From Thermoguttaceae bacterium (GTDB lineage: Bacteria; Planctomycetota; Planctomycetia; Pirellulales; Thermoguttaceae), in NCBI GenBank assembly GCA_017434455.1, contig JAFRFG010000054.1, positions 186,001 to 250,000 on the forward strand: a stretch of 64,000 bases of DNA. The letters are read 5' to 3'. Below the pieces are notes generated by a model, which saw only the letters and a list, made by a program, of their open reading frames with translations, had not been told where the DNA came from and did no database searches. The position numbers and the translations under genes are program-made. The number at the start of each line of letters is the position of its first letter. Positions within the stretch are counted from its first letter, which is position 1. Below are positions 8,428-17,632 of this stretch, one piece after another.

Positions 8428-10020
8428 ATGAAACGTTTCCCGCTGGCCGCGCTTTTCCTCGCCGCCCTGGCCGTGACCGCCTGGGGGGGAGAGAAAAAGT
8501 CGCTTTTGATCATGTTCGACGGTCTTCGCGCCGACGCGCTCTACAGCACCCCGACGCCGAATATCGACTCGATTGTCGACGGCAGCTGGGCCCCCGGCTA
8601 CCATACCTCCTGGACCTATCAGGCGCACACCAATTTGGATTCCAACCCCTCCAGTGCCACCAACCATGTCGCGATCATTACCGGGGTCACCGCCGAGAAG
8701 AACCGCTGCTTCAACAACGGACAGACCAAGGACGCTCTGTGGGAGGAATACCCGTCGTATCTGTCCCGCCTTCGCGCGGCCGACCCGTCGCTGGTTACCG
8801 TTTGGCTCTACGACTGGGGGGAAAACGCCGACATCAAAACCGACGCCACCTTCTTCAGCGAACCTCCCGGGGATGATTTCGCCGGCGATATGCGGAATAT
8901 CGACCGAACGATCGCCTTCTTAAACGGCACCTTCGACGAGCCGGCCGACTACCACGGCCAGAACTGGATCAAGGGAACCGACCCGGACGCGATCGGTCTT
9001 TATCTCAGTTCGCTCGATTTGTACGGTCACCGCGATTGTTTTTCGGCGTTTGACCCGGAGTACTGCCGCCGGATGGAGATGTACGACGCGCGGGTCGGCG
9101 ATTTGCTCGCCGCGATCAAGGCCCGTCCGAGCTTCGACCGGGAAGACTGGATGATCGTCATCGTCGCGGACCACGGCGGATACCGCACCGGGCATGGAAT
9201 CGAGCTTTGCGAGAACTGCTACACCATTCCGCTGATCGTCACCTCAAAACATACCGCCGCCGGCCGCATGCTCGGTCAGCCGCAAAACTGCGACTGCGCC
9301 GCCTATTTGCTCGACCATCATCTCGGCGCGATTCCCGCGGAACTCGACGGGAAGATCGAGGAAGTCACCACCGACCCGGCGCCGGATCCGGACCGCGGGA
9401 AGGTCCTCGAGATGAGTTTTGACCGCGCCGACGACCCGGACGCCGAGAACGATCCCTCCTCCGCCACCGAGCGCTATATCCCCGGTGTTGAAGGGGAGGC
9501 CAGGTATTTCCCCGGCTCGATCTGCCTGGGGGACCTTCCCGAACTGGCGACCGACCGCGGGCTGACCTTCAGCTTCTGGTTCCGAACCGGTCATGAACAG
9601 CAGGGCGATCCTCCGCTGCTCAGCAATAAAGACTGGACCACCGGAAGGAACCCCGGAATCGCCCTGGTGACGCGCCCGGGTTTCCTCTCGCTGAATATCG
9701 CCGACGGACAGGGCCACCGCGACGACATCGGTCCGCTGGACTACTATGGGCCGGGCTGGTGGTTCGCCGCCATCACGGTCCTGCCGGGTCAAAACGCCGT
9801 TTTATACCTCGGCAATCAAGAGGGGCGCCTGGCGTTCGTCAGCGACAGCATCGCCGAAATGGAGACACTAGCCACCAACCTCCCCTGGTATGTCGGCCAG
9901 GATGGCACCAACAACTGCGAGTGCGTCGTCAGCAGCTTTTATATCGACCGGCTCAACGGCTGGAACCGCGCGCTGTCGACCGATGAGGTGAAAGCGGTGT
10001 TCTTAAACCAAAGGAAGTAA
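8428..10020 (+). CDS. Secreted type I phosphodiesterase-LamG protein (copy 2)
   Basis: A 530-residue paralogue of the preceding gene, colinear over its whole length. It has the same signal peptide, FDGLRAD, SSATNH and VADHGG motifs, and the same C-terminal LamG-like region. Differences cluster in a few loops: DHGGYRTGHGIELC replaces DHGGYHGYHGVPLC after the metal site, and changes occur near the end of the lectin domain, which could alter substrate preference. The upstream leader (GAAAGAA, then GATGAAACGTTTC at the start) is also copied. It probably works beside copy 1 outside the cytoplasm. Confidence 0.82.
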   Translation: MKRFPLAALFLAALAVTAWGGEKKSLLIMFDGLRADALYSTPTPNIDSIVDGSWAPGYHTSWTYQAHTNLDSNPSSATNHVAIITGVTAEKNRCFNNGQTKDALWEEYPSYLSRLRAADPSLVTVWLYDWGENADIKTDATFFSEPPGDDFAGDMRNIDRTIAFLNGTFDEPADYHGQNWIKGTDPDAIGLYLSSLDLYGHRDCFSAFDPEYCRRMEMYDARVGDLLAAIKARPSFDREDWMIVIVADHGGYRTGHGIELCENCYTIPLIVTSKHTAAGRMLGQPQNCDCAAYLLDHHLGAIPAELDGKIEEVTTDPAPDPDRGKVLEMSFDRADDPDAENDPSSATERYIPGVEGEARYFPGSICLGDLPELATDRGLTFSFWFRTGHEQQGDPPLLSNKDWTTGRNPGIALVTRPGFLSLNIADGQGHRDDIGPLDYYGPGWWFAAITVLPGQNAVLYLGNQEGRLAFVSDSIAEMETLATNLPWYVGQDGTNNCECVVSSFYIDRLNGWNRALSTDEVKAVFLNQRK

Positions 10021-10060
10021 TTCTTCCCCGCCTTAATCCCTTGAGGAAAAATCGGTTCTT

Positions 10061-10104
10061 CACCGCCTGCTCCCCTGGAAAGAGGCAGCGGGCGGTGTTT
10101 TTTC
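10061..10104 (+). terminator. Rho-independent terminator after phosphodiesterase copy 2
   Basis: CACCGCC at 10061-10067 pairs with GGCGGTG at 10091-10097, the stem continues inwards with a wobble pair, and six T residues follow. Confidence 0.75.
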
Positions 10105-10118
10105 GGGGGGGAAGAGAG

Positions 10119-10124
10119 TATAAT
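10119..10124 (+). promoter_or_regulatory. -10 element of the KDPG-type aldolase promoter
   Basis: Perfect TATAAT 58 bp before the ATG. The matching -35 region (around 10096, TGTTTT) is weak and overlaps the terminator T-run. Confidence 0.4.
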
Positions 10125-10181
10125 CAAGGCCGGGGGTGTGATGGGGAAACAGAAGGTCCTTTTTCAAGGTGACACACAGAA

Positions 10182-10832
10182 ATGCAGCGATATTTCACCG
10201 GTGAAATCGTCTCTCGTCTGGAGGCATCGAAAATTCTGGCGGTCGTCGTGATCGACGACCCGCAAAACGCCGTCCCCGTCGCTCGGGCTCTGCTCGACGG
10301 GGGAATCAGCGTGATGGAACTGGCGTTTCGCACCGAGCGCTCTTTGGAGGCGCTGCGGCAGATTCGCCGCGGCGTCCCCGAGATGTACGTCGGCGCGGGG
10401 ACCCTTTTGCGCCCCGACCAAGTCGAGGCGGCCCGGGAAGCGGGGGCGTTTTTCGGTGTCTCGCCGGGGCTCAGCGAGAAAGTGGTGCAAAAGGCGCTCG
10501 ATCTTCAGTTCCCCTTCGCCCCGGGGCTGATGACCCCGTCGGAGATCGAAAAGGCGCTGGGGTTCGGCTGCCGAACCGTCAAGCTCTTCCCCGCCGAGGC
10601 CGCGGGGGGAATCGGCTATATGAAGGCCGTCTGGGCTCCCTACAAGCATCTGAATCTTCGTTTCCTGCCGCTGGGGGGACTGAACATCAACAACGCCGCC
10701 GGCTATATGCGGGAGCCCTCGGTCCTGGCGATCGGCGGTTCGTGGATCGCTCCGGCGGCGCTGATCCAAGACAAGAAGTGGGAGACCATCCGCGAGAACG
10801 CCCGCGCCGCGGCCGCGCTTAAAGAGGCGTAA
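10182..10832 (+). CDS. eda: KDPG/KHG-type aldolase (2-dehydro-3-deoxy-phosphogluconate aldolase)
   Basis: A 216-residue class I aldolase, the usual family length. Visible motifs are ISVMELAFRT (equivalent of the EVTLRT region with the catalytic Glu), GAGTLL, and the Schiff-base lysine Lys134 in TVKLFPAE, followed by LPLGGLN, which matches the phosphate-binding loop. It cleaves 2-keto-3-deoxy-6-phosphogluconate to pyruvate and glyceraldehyde 3-phosphate in sugar-acid catabolism. AAGGTG precedes the start. It is a single gene, converging on the purine permease. The related 4-hydroxy-2-oxoglutarate or KDPGal specificity cannot be excluded. Confidence 0.88.
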   Translation: MQRYFTGEIVSRLEASKILAVVVIDDPQNAVPVARALLDGGISVMELAFRTERSLEALRQIRRGVPEMYVGAGTLLRPDQVEAAREAGAFFGVSPGLSEKVVQKALDLQFPFAPGLMTPSEIEKALGFGCRTVKLFPAEAAGGIGYMKAVWAPYKHLNLRFLPLGGLNINNAAGYMREPSVLAIGGSWIAPAALIQDKKWETIRENARAAAALKEA

Positions 10833-10853
10833 GCGTCTCCCCTTTTTCCCCTT

Positions 10854-12200
10854 TTAAAGGACAAAGATCACGTAGGCGATCAGGGCCAGCGACAAAATCC
10901 ACTGCCCGCATTGGGTCTGCTCCTTCTTGCCGCAGAGGAACTTCACCACCGGGTAGAGGATCAGACCGGCCAAAATCCCGTTGGCGATCGACTGAGTAAA
11001 GACCATCCCCATGATCAGGGCGAAAGCGGGAACCGCGTCGGAGAGGTCGGACCAATCGATCACCGCGATATCCCTCAGCATAAGGATCCCCGTGTAGACC
11101 AGCGCCGGCGCGACCACGGGGGCGTAACCGGCCAAGGCCGAAACCAGAGGGGAAAAGAACGACGCCAGGAGGAATAAAAACCCGACCGTCACCGAGGTCA
11201 GTCCGGTTCGCCCTCCGGCGGCCACCCCGGCCGAGGACTCGACAAAACAGGTGACGGTCGAGTGCCCCAGAAGCGACCCGGCCATTGTCGCGGTGGCGTC
11301 GACGAGGAATACCCGCTCGATCCGAGGATATTGATCCCCCCGCATAAAGCCCCCCTGACGCCCCACCGCGATCGCCGTCCCGAACGTGTCAAAAAGGTCC
11401 ATAAAGACCAAAATAAAAATCGACGGCCACAGACGCGCTATATGGTGCCAAACACCGGGCAGATCGATCTTCCCGACAATCGGCATCGGCGAGGCCGGAG
11501 CCGAGCAGACCTGGTCAATGTTGATCTTCCCCAATATCAGCGCCAGGATGGCCGCCGTGACGATCCCCGCCAACACCCCCATCGGGATCCGGCGCGAGGC
11601 ACAAAAGATCGTCACCAAGAAACCGGCCAAAAAGACCCCCATTTCCGGTGAGGTCAGTGCCCCCATCGAAAGGGTATCACCGCTGATCTCGATAAAGCCC
11701 GCGCCGCGAAGCCCAAGGAAGATCACGAAAAAACCGATCCCCACCGAGATCGCCGCCTTCATCGGCGGCGCGACAATGGTGATGAACAGCTCCCGCAGAC
11801 GGCAGATCGAAAGAAGCAAAAAGATCAGCCCCGAGGCAAACAGCACGCCGAGCCCCAGCTGCCAGACCGCGGCGTCCCCGACGCTTCCCCCCAGCGCCGC
11901 GGCGCAGATCGGAAACAAAGACAACACGGCGTAGAAGTTCTCCCCCATCCCCGGCGCCAGCGCGAACGGATACCGCGCCCAAAGCCCCATCAGGATCGTC
12001 CCAAACGCCGAGGCCACACAGGTAGTCGTCAAAAGAGCGTCGAACGGCATCCCCGTATCGATACCGAGCAGCTTCCCGGACATCAAGGCCGGCTGAACAC
12101 AGATGATGTAGGCCATCGTCGAAAAGGTGATCAGCCCCGCCCCGATCTCTCGCGCGGAAGTGGATTGGTTTGCCTTCACGCCAAAAATATCGATCCCCAC
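10854..12200 (-). CDS. NCS2/AzgA-type purine (adenine/guanine/hypoxanthine) permease
   Basis: A 448-residue integral membrane protein with about 12-14 hydrophobic segments. The N-terminal pattern TSAREIGAGLITFSTMAYIICVQP matches the AzgA branch of NCS2 transporters, and LAPGMGENFYAV is the conserved APGMG.N loop. It probably imports purine bases with protons across the inner membrane. The gene is divergent from the zinc protease gene; the shared 239-bp gap contains a promoter and a perfect inverted repeat. No purine-degradation genes lie next to it. Confidence 0.85.
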   Translation of the reverse strand: MGIDIFGVKANQSTSAREIGAGLITFSTMAYIICVQPALMSGKLLGIDTGMPFDALLTTTCVASAFGTILMGLWARYPFALAPGMGENFYAVLSLFPICAAALGGSVGDAAVWQLGLGVLFASGLIFLLLSICRLRELFITIVAPPMKAAISVGIGFFVIFLGLRGAGFIEISGDTLSMGALTSPEMGVFLAGFLVTIFCASRRIPMGVLAGIVTAAILALILGKINIDQVCSAPASPMPIVGKIDLPGVWHHIARLWPSIFILVFMDLFDTFGTAIAVGRQGGFMRGDQYPRIERVFLVDATATMAGSLLGHSTVTCFVESSAGVAAGGRTGLTSVTVGFLFLLASFFSPLVSALAGYAPVVAPALVYTGILMLRDIAVIDWSDLSDAVPAFALIMGMVFTQSIANGILAGLILYPVVKFLCGKKEQTQCGQWILSLALIAYVIFVL

Positions 12201-12296
12201 GGCCGCTCCTCTTGCTTGCGATTGGATTTCTTTGCTCTCGCGCGCCTACCCAGTTAAATCTACCGGAAAGCCGGCAAAATACCAGGGCAAGAACCG

Positions 12297-12324
12297 TTGA
12301 ATTTCTCCCTGATACGATTACAAT
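12297..12324 (+). promoter_or_regulatory. Promoter of the zinc metalloprotease gene
   Basis: TTGAAT at 12297-12302 and TACAAT at 12319-12324 with a 16-bp spacer, about 115 bp before the ATG. Confidence 0.5.
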
Positions 12325-12360
12325 TGTTAAACACGGTAAATTGCGCAAACATTAACAATT
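12322..12360. promoter_or_regulatory. Candidate operator: perfect 9-bp inverted repeat
   Basis: AATTGTTAA at 12322-12330 and TTAACAATT at 12352-12360 form perfect 9-bp arms around a 21-bp spacer. The left arm overlaps the -10 element of the protease promoter, in the gap between two divergent genes. Repressor binding is inferred. Confidence 0.45.
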
Positions 12361-12439
12361 CCCCTCTCCGCGCCGATCACACCCTCGGCGGCTCCTTTCA
12401 AGCGGTGGGGGGAGAAGTCTTTGATACCAAGGAAGTTCT

Positions 12440-15412
12440 ATGACATCGCGAAACGGCCGTCTTACGTTCCCCGTCCTGTTTCTGGCCTTGCTGATGCTCC
12501 TGCCGTCGTTTGCCGCCACCGGCGCCGCGGACAGTGGTGACCAGTCCGAGAAGTCCGAGAGCAGCGCCGCGGAGAAAAGTGATAAAAAAGAAGAAAAGAG
12601 GAAGTTCAGCGAGCTGGCGCCCGACGCCACGGCGATCCCCGGGCTGATTCCGCTGTACCGCAAAAAAGAGACCCTCTACGCCGAACTGAACAGTTCTCAC
12701 CTGGATACCGACTACATCGTCGTGATCTCCATCGCCCGCGGTATCGGTTCCGGCCTGCTCTACACCGGGCAGTCGTGGGAGCTGGGGGACGATATCCTCT
12801 GGCAGTTCCGCAAAGTCGATGATCGTATCCAAATCGTCCGACGCAACTATCGCTACACCGCCGAAAGCGGGACCCCCGAGGCCAGCGCGGTGAAGATGGA
12901 CTACGCCGACAGTATCCTCTACAGTCTCCCGATCCTCGCGGTCGGCCCGTCGGGAGGGGATATCATCGATCTGACCGGGGTCTTTTTGAGCGACCTGCCG
13001 GGCATTGCCTCACGCGCCCTCCCCGGTTTTAGTTTCGCCCGGGAACGTTCCACCTGGGGAAAGATCAAGGGGAAGAACGATCGGCTCACCGACAATATCG
13101 AGCTGGAGGTCAACGCCGCCTACACCGGCGGAAACAGCACCTCTGACGGGGACCCTCTGGTGATCGACCGAAAGGGAGTGGCGGTGACCATCCACTATTC
13201 GATCAGTAAACTCCCGACCAGCGGATACAACCCCCGTCTGGCCGATGAGCGTGTCGGTTACTTCACGACCGCGGTCAAGAATATGAGTAAAAACCAGGAC
13301 GACGGAAACTTCGTCCGGTATATCAACCGCTGGAACCTGCGAAAACTCGAGCCGAAAGCCGAATGTTCCCTCCCGAAAAAACCGATCGTCTTCTGGCTGG
13401 AAAAGACCATCCCCTACGCCTACCGCAAGCCGATCCGTGACGGGATCCTCGAGTGGAATCAGGCCTTTGAGGAAGCCGGCTTCTACAACGCCATCGAGGT
13501 TCGTCAGCAGGAAGAAAACGACGATTGGGATCCGGAAGATATCAACTACAACACCATTCGCTGGAGCGAGACGGGGCTCGGTTTTTCGATCGGCCCCAGC
13601 CGGGTCAATCCGCTCACCGGCGAGATCCTCGACGCCGATATCGTTCTGGACGTCGGTTTCATCAAGAGCTGGAACAGAGAGTTCGAACTGTATTCCCCGG
13701 AGGAAGTGGCGTTGGAATTCTGCGGCCGATCGCTCGCCTCCAAGGCGCTTCAGCAAAGCGGCGGCGATGGGAAAGAATCGTTCCTGGCCTTCGACGAGCG
13801 GACGCCTCTGTTCAACGACCGGCTCTTTATGTCGCAGCAGATGGGGGTGGTCAACACCTTCTTTGAGGTGATGTTAGCCAACGCCGAAGGGGAGGAAACC
13901 GCGGCCGAGCAGCCCGCCGACACGGAAGAAAAGCCGGCCGAAGACAAGCCAAAGGAGGAAACGGCCTCCGCCGGCGAGAAGCCAGCCGAGGAAAAGCCGA
14001 CGGAAGAAACATCCAGCGAGGGAGCCTGCGAAGAGGCCTCTTCGCAGGAGACGGCCGCGAAGGAGGAGGAAAAAAGCGCCGAAGAGAAAAAGGCCGAGTT
14101 CGAGGCGCAGCGCGGCAAGCTTATTCGCCAGGGTTTAACCTATCTGACGATGCACGAACTGGGGCATACCCTGGGGCTGCGCCACAACTTCCGCGGAAGC
14201 GCTTTCCATACGCTCGAGGAGGTCAACGATCCCGAAAAGCTCGGCAAGTACGGCTACAGTGCCAGTGTGATGGACTATATCCCCACCAATATCTCGCCGA
14301 AGGGAGAGCCGCAGGGGGACTATTACCCGATCCACCTGGGGGAATACGACTATTGGGTGATTCAATACGGCTACAAGCCGCTGAAAGATTCCACCGACGG
14401 CGACTTAGAGGAGCTTCAAAAGATCGCCTCCGAGCAGTCCAAGCCGCAGTACAGCTACGCGGAAGATTACGACTGTTCCTTCAGTTCCGATCCGATGGTG
14501 CACAGCTGGGATCTGGGGAGCGATCCCCTCCAGTACGCCCAATTGCGCCTGCGGCTGTTTAAACAGATCCTCCCCGGTCTGACCGACAGGATCGTCCACG
14601 AGGGGGAGAGCTACTCGAAGCTGGCCCCGCGGCTGAACGCCGTCCTGAATGATTACCTGCTGTCTATGGAGCTGGCCTTAAGCTATATCGGTGGAATCCA
14701 CTTCCATCGCGACTTCAAAGGGGACGAGAACGCGAAGCCGCCGTTCGTCGTTGTCAGCGCCGAAGAGCAGCGCCGGGCGATGAAATTCCTCACCGAAGAG
14801 GTCTTCTCTCCCGAGCCGTTCGTTCTTCCGCCGAACCTGACGAACTACCTCACCCCCAATCTGTGGCTCCATTGGGGATCGAACCCCCAGGTCCGCCACG
14901 ACAGGGACCTCCACCATATTTTCCTCACGATCCAAAAGTATATCCTCTGGGATCTGCTCGATCCGAGCAAACTCAGCCGGATGGCCGATACCGCGATGCG
15001 CGTCGGCGGCGAGGACGATCTGTTCACCATCCCCGAGATGTTCGACTCGCTCACCGGGGCGATCTTCTCGGAACTAGATCACGCCGACGGCCAGTACAGC
15101 GCGCGCCATCCGCTGATCTCCTCCCAGCGGCGATACCTCCAGCGGGAGTATTACACCCAGCTTCGGTCGATGGCGCTGGGGAATCCCTATGGCTGGGATT
15201 CGGAAGACTCGATCGTCCTCTTGCTGATCTCCTCCGGATCGGACATGCGAGACGATACCGCCTCGCTGGCGCGAAAGCAGCTGCAGGATATCGAGCAGAA
15301 GATCAGCACGACAGAAGGGAAAACCCTCGACCCGGCCACCGAAGCCCATTTGGCCGATCTGAAGGCCCAGATCACCAGTGTGCTTCAGGCGTCCGTCGAG
15401 CGCAGCCACTAA
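12440..15412 (+). CDS. Secreted zinc metalloprotease (DUF5117/DUF5118-type, metzincin-like)
   Basis: A 990-residue protein with an N-terminal signal peptide (hydrophobic core at about residues 9-25). It has the large N-terminal beta-rich region typical of DUF5117 proteins and an extended zinc motif HELGHTLGLRH (His572, Glu573, His576, His582) followed by the Met-turn candidate SVMDY. The region C-terminal to the active site (about 590-990) matches the DUF4953-like family layout. An Ala/Lys/Glu/Pro-rich low-complexity stretch of about 75 residues (482-556) interrupts the catalytic domain just before the zinc helix. AAGGAAG precedes the ATG. It probably degrades proteins outside the cytoplasm, alongside the converging S46 peptidase. 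Confidence 0.85.
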   Translation: MTSRNGRLTFPVLFLALLMLLPSFAATGAADSGDQSEKSESSAAEKSDKKEEKRKFSELAPDATAIPGLIPLYRKKETLYAELNSSHLDTDYIVVISIARGIGSGLLYTGQSWELGDDILWQFRKVDDRIQIVRRNYRYTAESGTPEASAVKMDYADSILYSLPILAVGPSGGDIIDLTGVFLSDLPGIASRALPGFSFARERSTWGKIKGKNDRLTDNIELEVNAAYTGGNSTSDGDPLVIDRKGVAVTIHYSISKLPTSGYNPRLADERVGYFTTAVKNMSKNQDDGNFVRYINRWNLRKLEPKAECSLPKKPIVFWLEKTIPYAYRKPIRDGILEWNQAFEEAGFYNAIEVRQQEENDDWDPEDINYNTIRWSETGLGFSIGPSRVNPLTGEILDADIVLDVGFIKSWNREFELYSPEEVALEFCGRSLASKALQQSGGDGKESFLAFDERTPLFNDRLFMSQQMGVVNTFFEVMLANAEGEETAAEQPADTEEKPAEDKPKEETASAGEKPAEEKPTEETSSEGACEEASSQETAAKEEEKSAEEKKAEFEAQRGKLIRQGLTYLTMHELGHTLGLRHNFRGSAFHTLEEVNDPEKLGKYGYSASVMDYIPTNISPKGEPQGDYYPIHLGEYDYWVIQYGYKPLKDSTDGDLEELQKIASEQSKPQYSYAEDYDCSFSSDPMVHSWDLGSDPLQYAQLRLRLFKQILPGLTDRIVHEGESYSKLAPRLNAVLNDYLLSMELALSYIGGIHFHRDFKGDENAKPPFVVVSAEEQRRAMKFLTEEVFSPEPFVLPPNLTNYLTPNLWLHWGSNPQVRHDRDLHHIFLTIQKYILWDLLDPSKLSRMADTAMRVGGEDDLFTIPEMFDSLTGAIFSELDHADGQYSARHPLISSQRRYLQREYYTQLRSMALGNPYGWDSEDSIVLLLISSGSDMRDDTASLARKQLQDIEQKISTTEGKTLDPATEAHLADLKAQITSVLQASVERSH

Positions 15413-15440
15413 CGTGAAAAGGCCAAACGCGCCGCTTTCT

Positions 15441-15488
15441 CCCCCGCCGCCGGCGCTATTTTTAGTGCCAGCGGCGGGGGATTTTTTT
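15441..15488 (+). terminator. Terminator after the zinc metalloprotease gene
   Basis: A strong GC stem (CCCCCGCCGC paired with GCGGCGGGGG, extended by GGC/GCC beyond one mismatch) is followed by ATTTTTTT on the plus strand. Confidence 0.8.
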
Positions 15489-15490
15489 CA

Positions 15491-17515
15491 TCACGGTATC
15501 AAATCGACCCCGTAAATCTTCGTTAAGATTTCCCTGATCCCCGAGGAGTGGACCGACACCGCCCGGGCGCTCTTCTCCGAATAGAGAAAATCGAGCGACA
15601 GCGAGTCGACGTTCCCGTCGAAGATCAGCCCAACCACCTCCCCTTTGACATTCACCACCGGACTGCCGGAGTTCCCTCCGATAATGTCGTTGGTGGAGAT
15701 GAAATTCAGCGGCGTCGTCTCGTCCACCTCGGAGCGATGGTCGAACCACTTGTCCGAAAGGGAAAAGACATCGGCGCGCCGATGCTCCTCGGCGTGGGCG
15801 TAAGCCCCGGCGATCGTCGTCATCGCCGGGATACCGGGAAGCCCCGCCACCTTTCCGTACGACAGTCTCAGCGTAAAGGTGGCGTCGGGATAACAGGTGT
15901 GGGGGTGTGTCTGGAATCGAAAAAGAGCCAGATCGGTGTACGCCTTTTGAATCGGTTCGACAACACCGCTGTCATGTTCGGCACGCAGTTTCCGGGCAAC
16001 CGGGTCGACCGTCAGGGCGAATCGAATCATCGGGTCGTCACTGGCCTGGACCTTCTCCCAACCGCCGTCGAGGAGTTCTTTTCTAAAACTAAAGTCGGCC
16101 AGGCGCGTGCCGTCAACCAGCCGCGCGGCCCACCCCTTGGGGGAATCTCCCCCCAGCCAGGAGCGAATCTCCGGACGGGCCGGGGCCAGACGTTCCAGGC
16201 AGAAGCCGAAGGAATCGGCCAGCTGAACCTTTTCGCGTTCAAGATCGATCGGCCCGGGAGTCAGGAGCATTCGACGCGTCGACTCCTGCGTCGTGGAACG
16301 GTATTCGGGGAACCTTTCGGCGTCGGGTTTCGTCTGCTCGGCGCTCAGCCGGACGATCTGTTTCGCCGCTTTGTACAGCGACGATTGAAACGCCCAATCT
16401 TCCTCGAGCATCGCGTAGTCAACTAAGTGCCCCCGCCAAACCGTCAGGGCCTGCTCGATCACCGTCCAGGGATCTTTTTGCCCCGGGTACCGCTGCCGCC
16501 AGGCGGCGCGCTGAAGACGCTCGGTTTCTTTCTGAAGATCGATCATCCAGGGGGTCTGCAGCCCGAGCAGAATCCCGCTTTTTGCCTTGCGCGTGTTCTG
16601 TATCCGAAAGAAATCGGCCGAGGCGCTTTGCGCTTGTTTCTCTCCCCGCTGACGGTACAGTCCGAGCGTCAGTTCCTGGCGACGGGTCGAGTCGAGGAAG
16701 AAGGGGAAGTAACTGTCCCGCAAAAACTCCAAGTGCGCCGTGGTGTCCAAACGCTCGGTTCGCCCGGGATGCCCCGAGACCAAGACCAGTTCGTTCTCTC
16801 GGGCGCCGGCGGCGCTCCAGCGCAGCCAATGGTCCGGCCGGTACGGCTGGCCATCGACGTAGACACGGAAGAACGAAAGATCAAGATTGTAGCGCGGGTA
16901 CTCGAAATTATCGGTCTCTCCCCCGAAATACCCGACGTTCTCTTCCGGCGCGAAGACCAATCGAACATCGTTGAAGCGGCGGTATTCGTAGAGGTGATAA
17001 AGCCCCCCGCGATAGAAGCTCATGACCTCGCAGAACAGGCCGGTGCTCTTCATCGCCTCCGACTCGATCCGCGCGATCTCCTGCCGGCGCGCGGCCGGCC
17101 GCGCCCCCTCATCGACCGACTCCTCGGCGGCGCGAATACGATCGGTGACGTCGACAATCTTCTCCAATTGCACCAGCTCCAGGTCGGGGCATTTCGCCTC
17201 CTGCTCGGGCGTATTGGCAAAGAACCCCTTCTCGGTATACGGATGTTCGGGGGTCGAGAGCTTATTGACCGCCGAGAAGGCAACGTGGTGATTCGTCATC
17301 ACCAGCCCATCGGGGGAGATAAACGAGCCGGACCCGCCGTTAGAGAAACGAACCGAACTTTTTTGCAGATGCTCCAACAGCTCGGGAGTCAGACGGACGC
17401 CGTATTCCTTCTCGATCGCGTCGAGCGGGGGATCGTTAAAAAGCCACATCCCCTCGTTGGCTGTCGCCATACTCAGTACCGAAAGGGTAAGAAACAACCA
17501 GGTTAAAAATTTCAT
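15491..17515 (-). CDS. S46 family dipeptidyl-peptidase (DPP7/DPP11-like)
   Basis: A 674-residue exported serine peptidase. The start chosen is the ATG at 17515, because MKFLTWLFLTLSVLSMATA is a clear signal peptide; the frame is open 29 codons further upstream but that stretch overlaps the upstream terminator. The trypsin-like core shows GSGSFISPDG and TNHHV (His76-77), and the nucleophile Ser616 in GGNSGSP near the C-terminus, followed by VVGLIFDGN. S46 enzymes remove dipeptides from peptide N-termini in the periplasm; the specificity class (hydrophobic or acidic) cannot be decided here. It converges on the zinc protease gene, so two extracytoplasmic peptidases sit side by side. Confidence 0.9.
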   Translation of the reverse strand: MKFLTWLFLTLSVLSMATANEGMWLFNDPPLDAIEKEYGVRLTPELLEHLQKSSVRFSNGGSGSFISPDGLVMTNHHVAFSAVNKLSTPEHPYTEKGFFANTPEQEAKCPDLELVQLEKIVDVTDRIRAAEESVDEGARPAARRQEIARIESEAMKSTGLFCEVMSFYRGGLYHLYEYRRFNDVRLVFAPEENVGYFGGETDNFEYPRYNLDLSFFRVYVDGQPYRPDHWLRWSAAGARENELVLVSGHPGRTERLDTTAHLEFLRDSYFPFFLDSTRRQELTLGLYRQRGEKQAQSASADFFRIQNTRKAKSGILLGLQTPWMIDLQKETERLQRAAWRQRYPGQKDPWTVIEQALTVWRGHLVDYAMLEEDWAFQSSLYKAAKQIVRLSAEQTKPDAERFPEYRSTTQESTRRMLLTPGPIDLEREKVQLADSFGFCLERLAPARPEIRSWLGGDSPKGWAARLVDGTRLADFSFRKELLDGGWEKVQASDDPMIRFALTVDPVARKLRAEHDSGVVEPIQKAYTDLALFRFQTHPHTCYPDATFTLRLSYGKVAGLPGIPAMTTIAGAYAHAEEHRRADVFSLSDKWFDHRSEVDETTPLNFISTNDIIGGNSGSPVVNVKGEVVGLIFDGNVDSLSLDFLYSEKSARAVSVHSSGIREILTKIYGVDLIP

Positions 17516-17541
17516 TATTCCGTAATCCAATAGCTGTGAGC

Positions 17542-17583
17542 GAAAAAAAACACCCCCCACCTGTCGACAACAACGGTGGGGGG
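17542..17583 (-). terminator. Terminator of the rhamnosidase gene
   Basis: On the minus strand CCCCCCACC / GGTGGGGGG arms (17553-17561 and 17575-17583) are followed by a run of eight T residues (17543-17550). Confidence 0.75.
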
Positions 17584-17632
17584 CGAAAAGACGCGTCCAC
17601 ACGGGAAAGGACAGATTTCTTTAACGTCGGCG

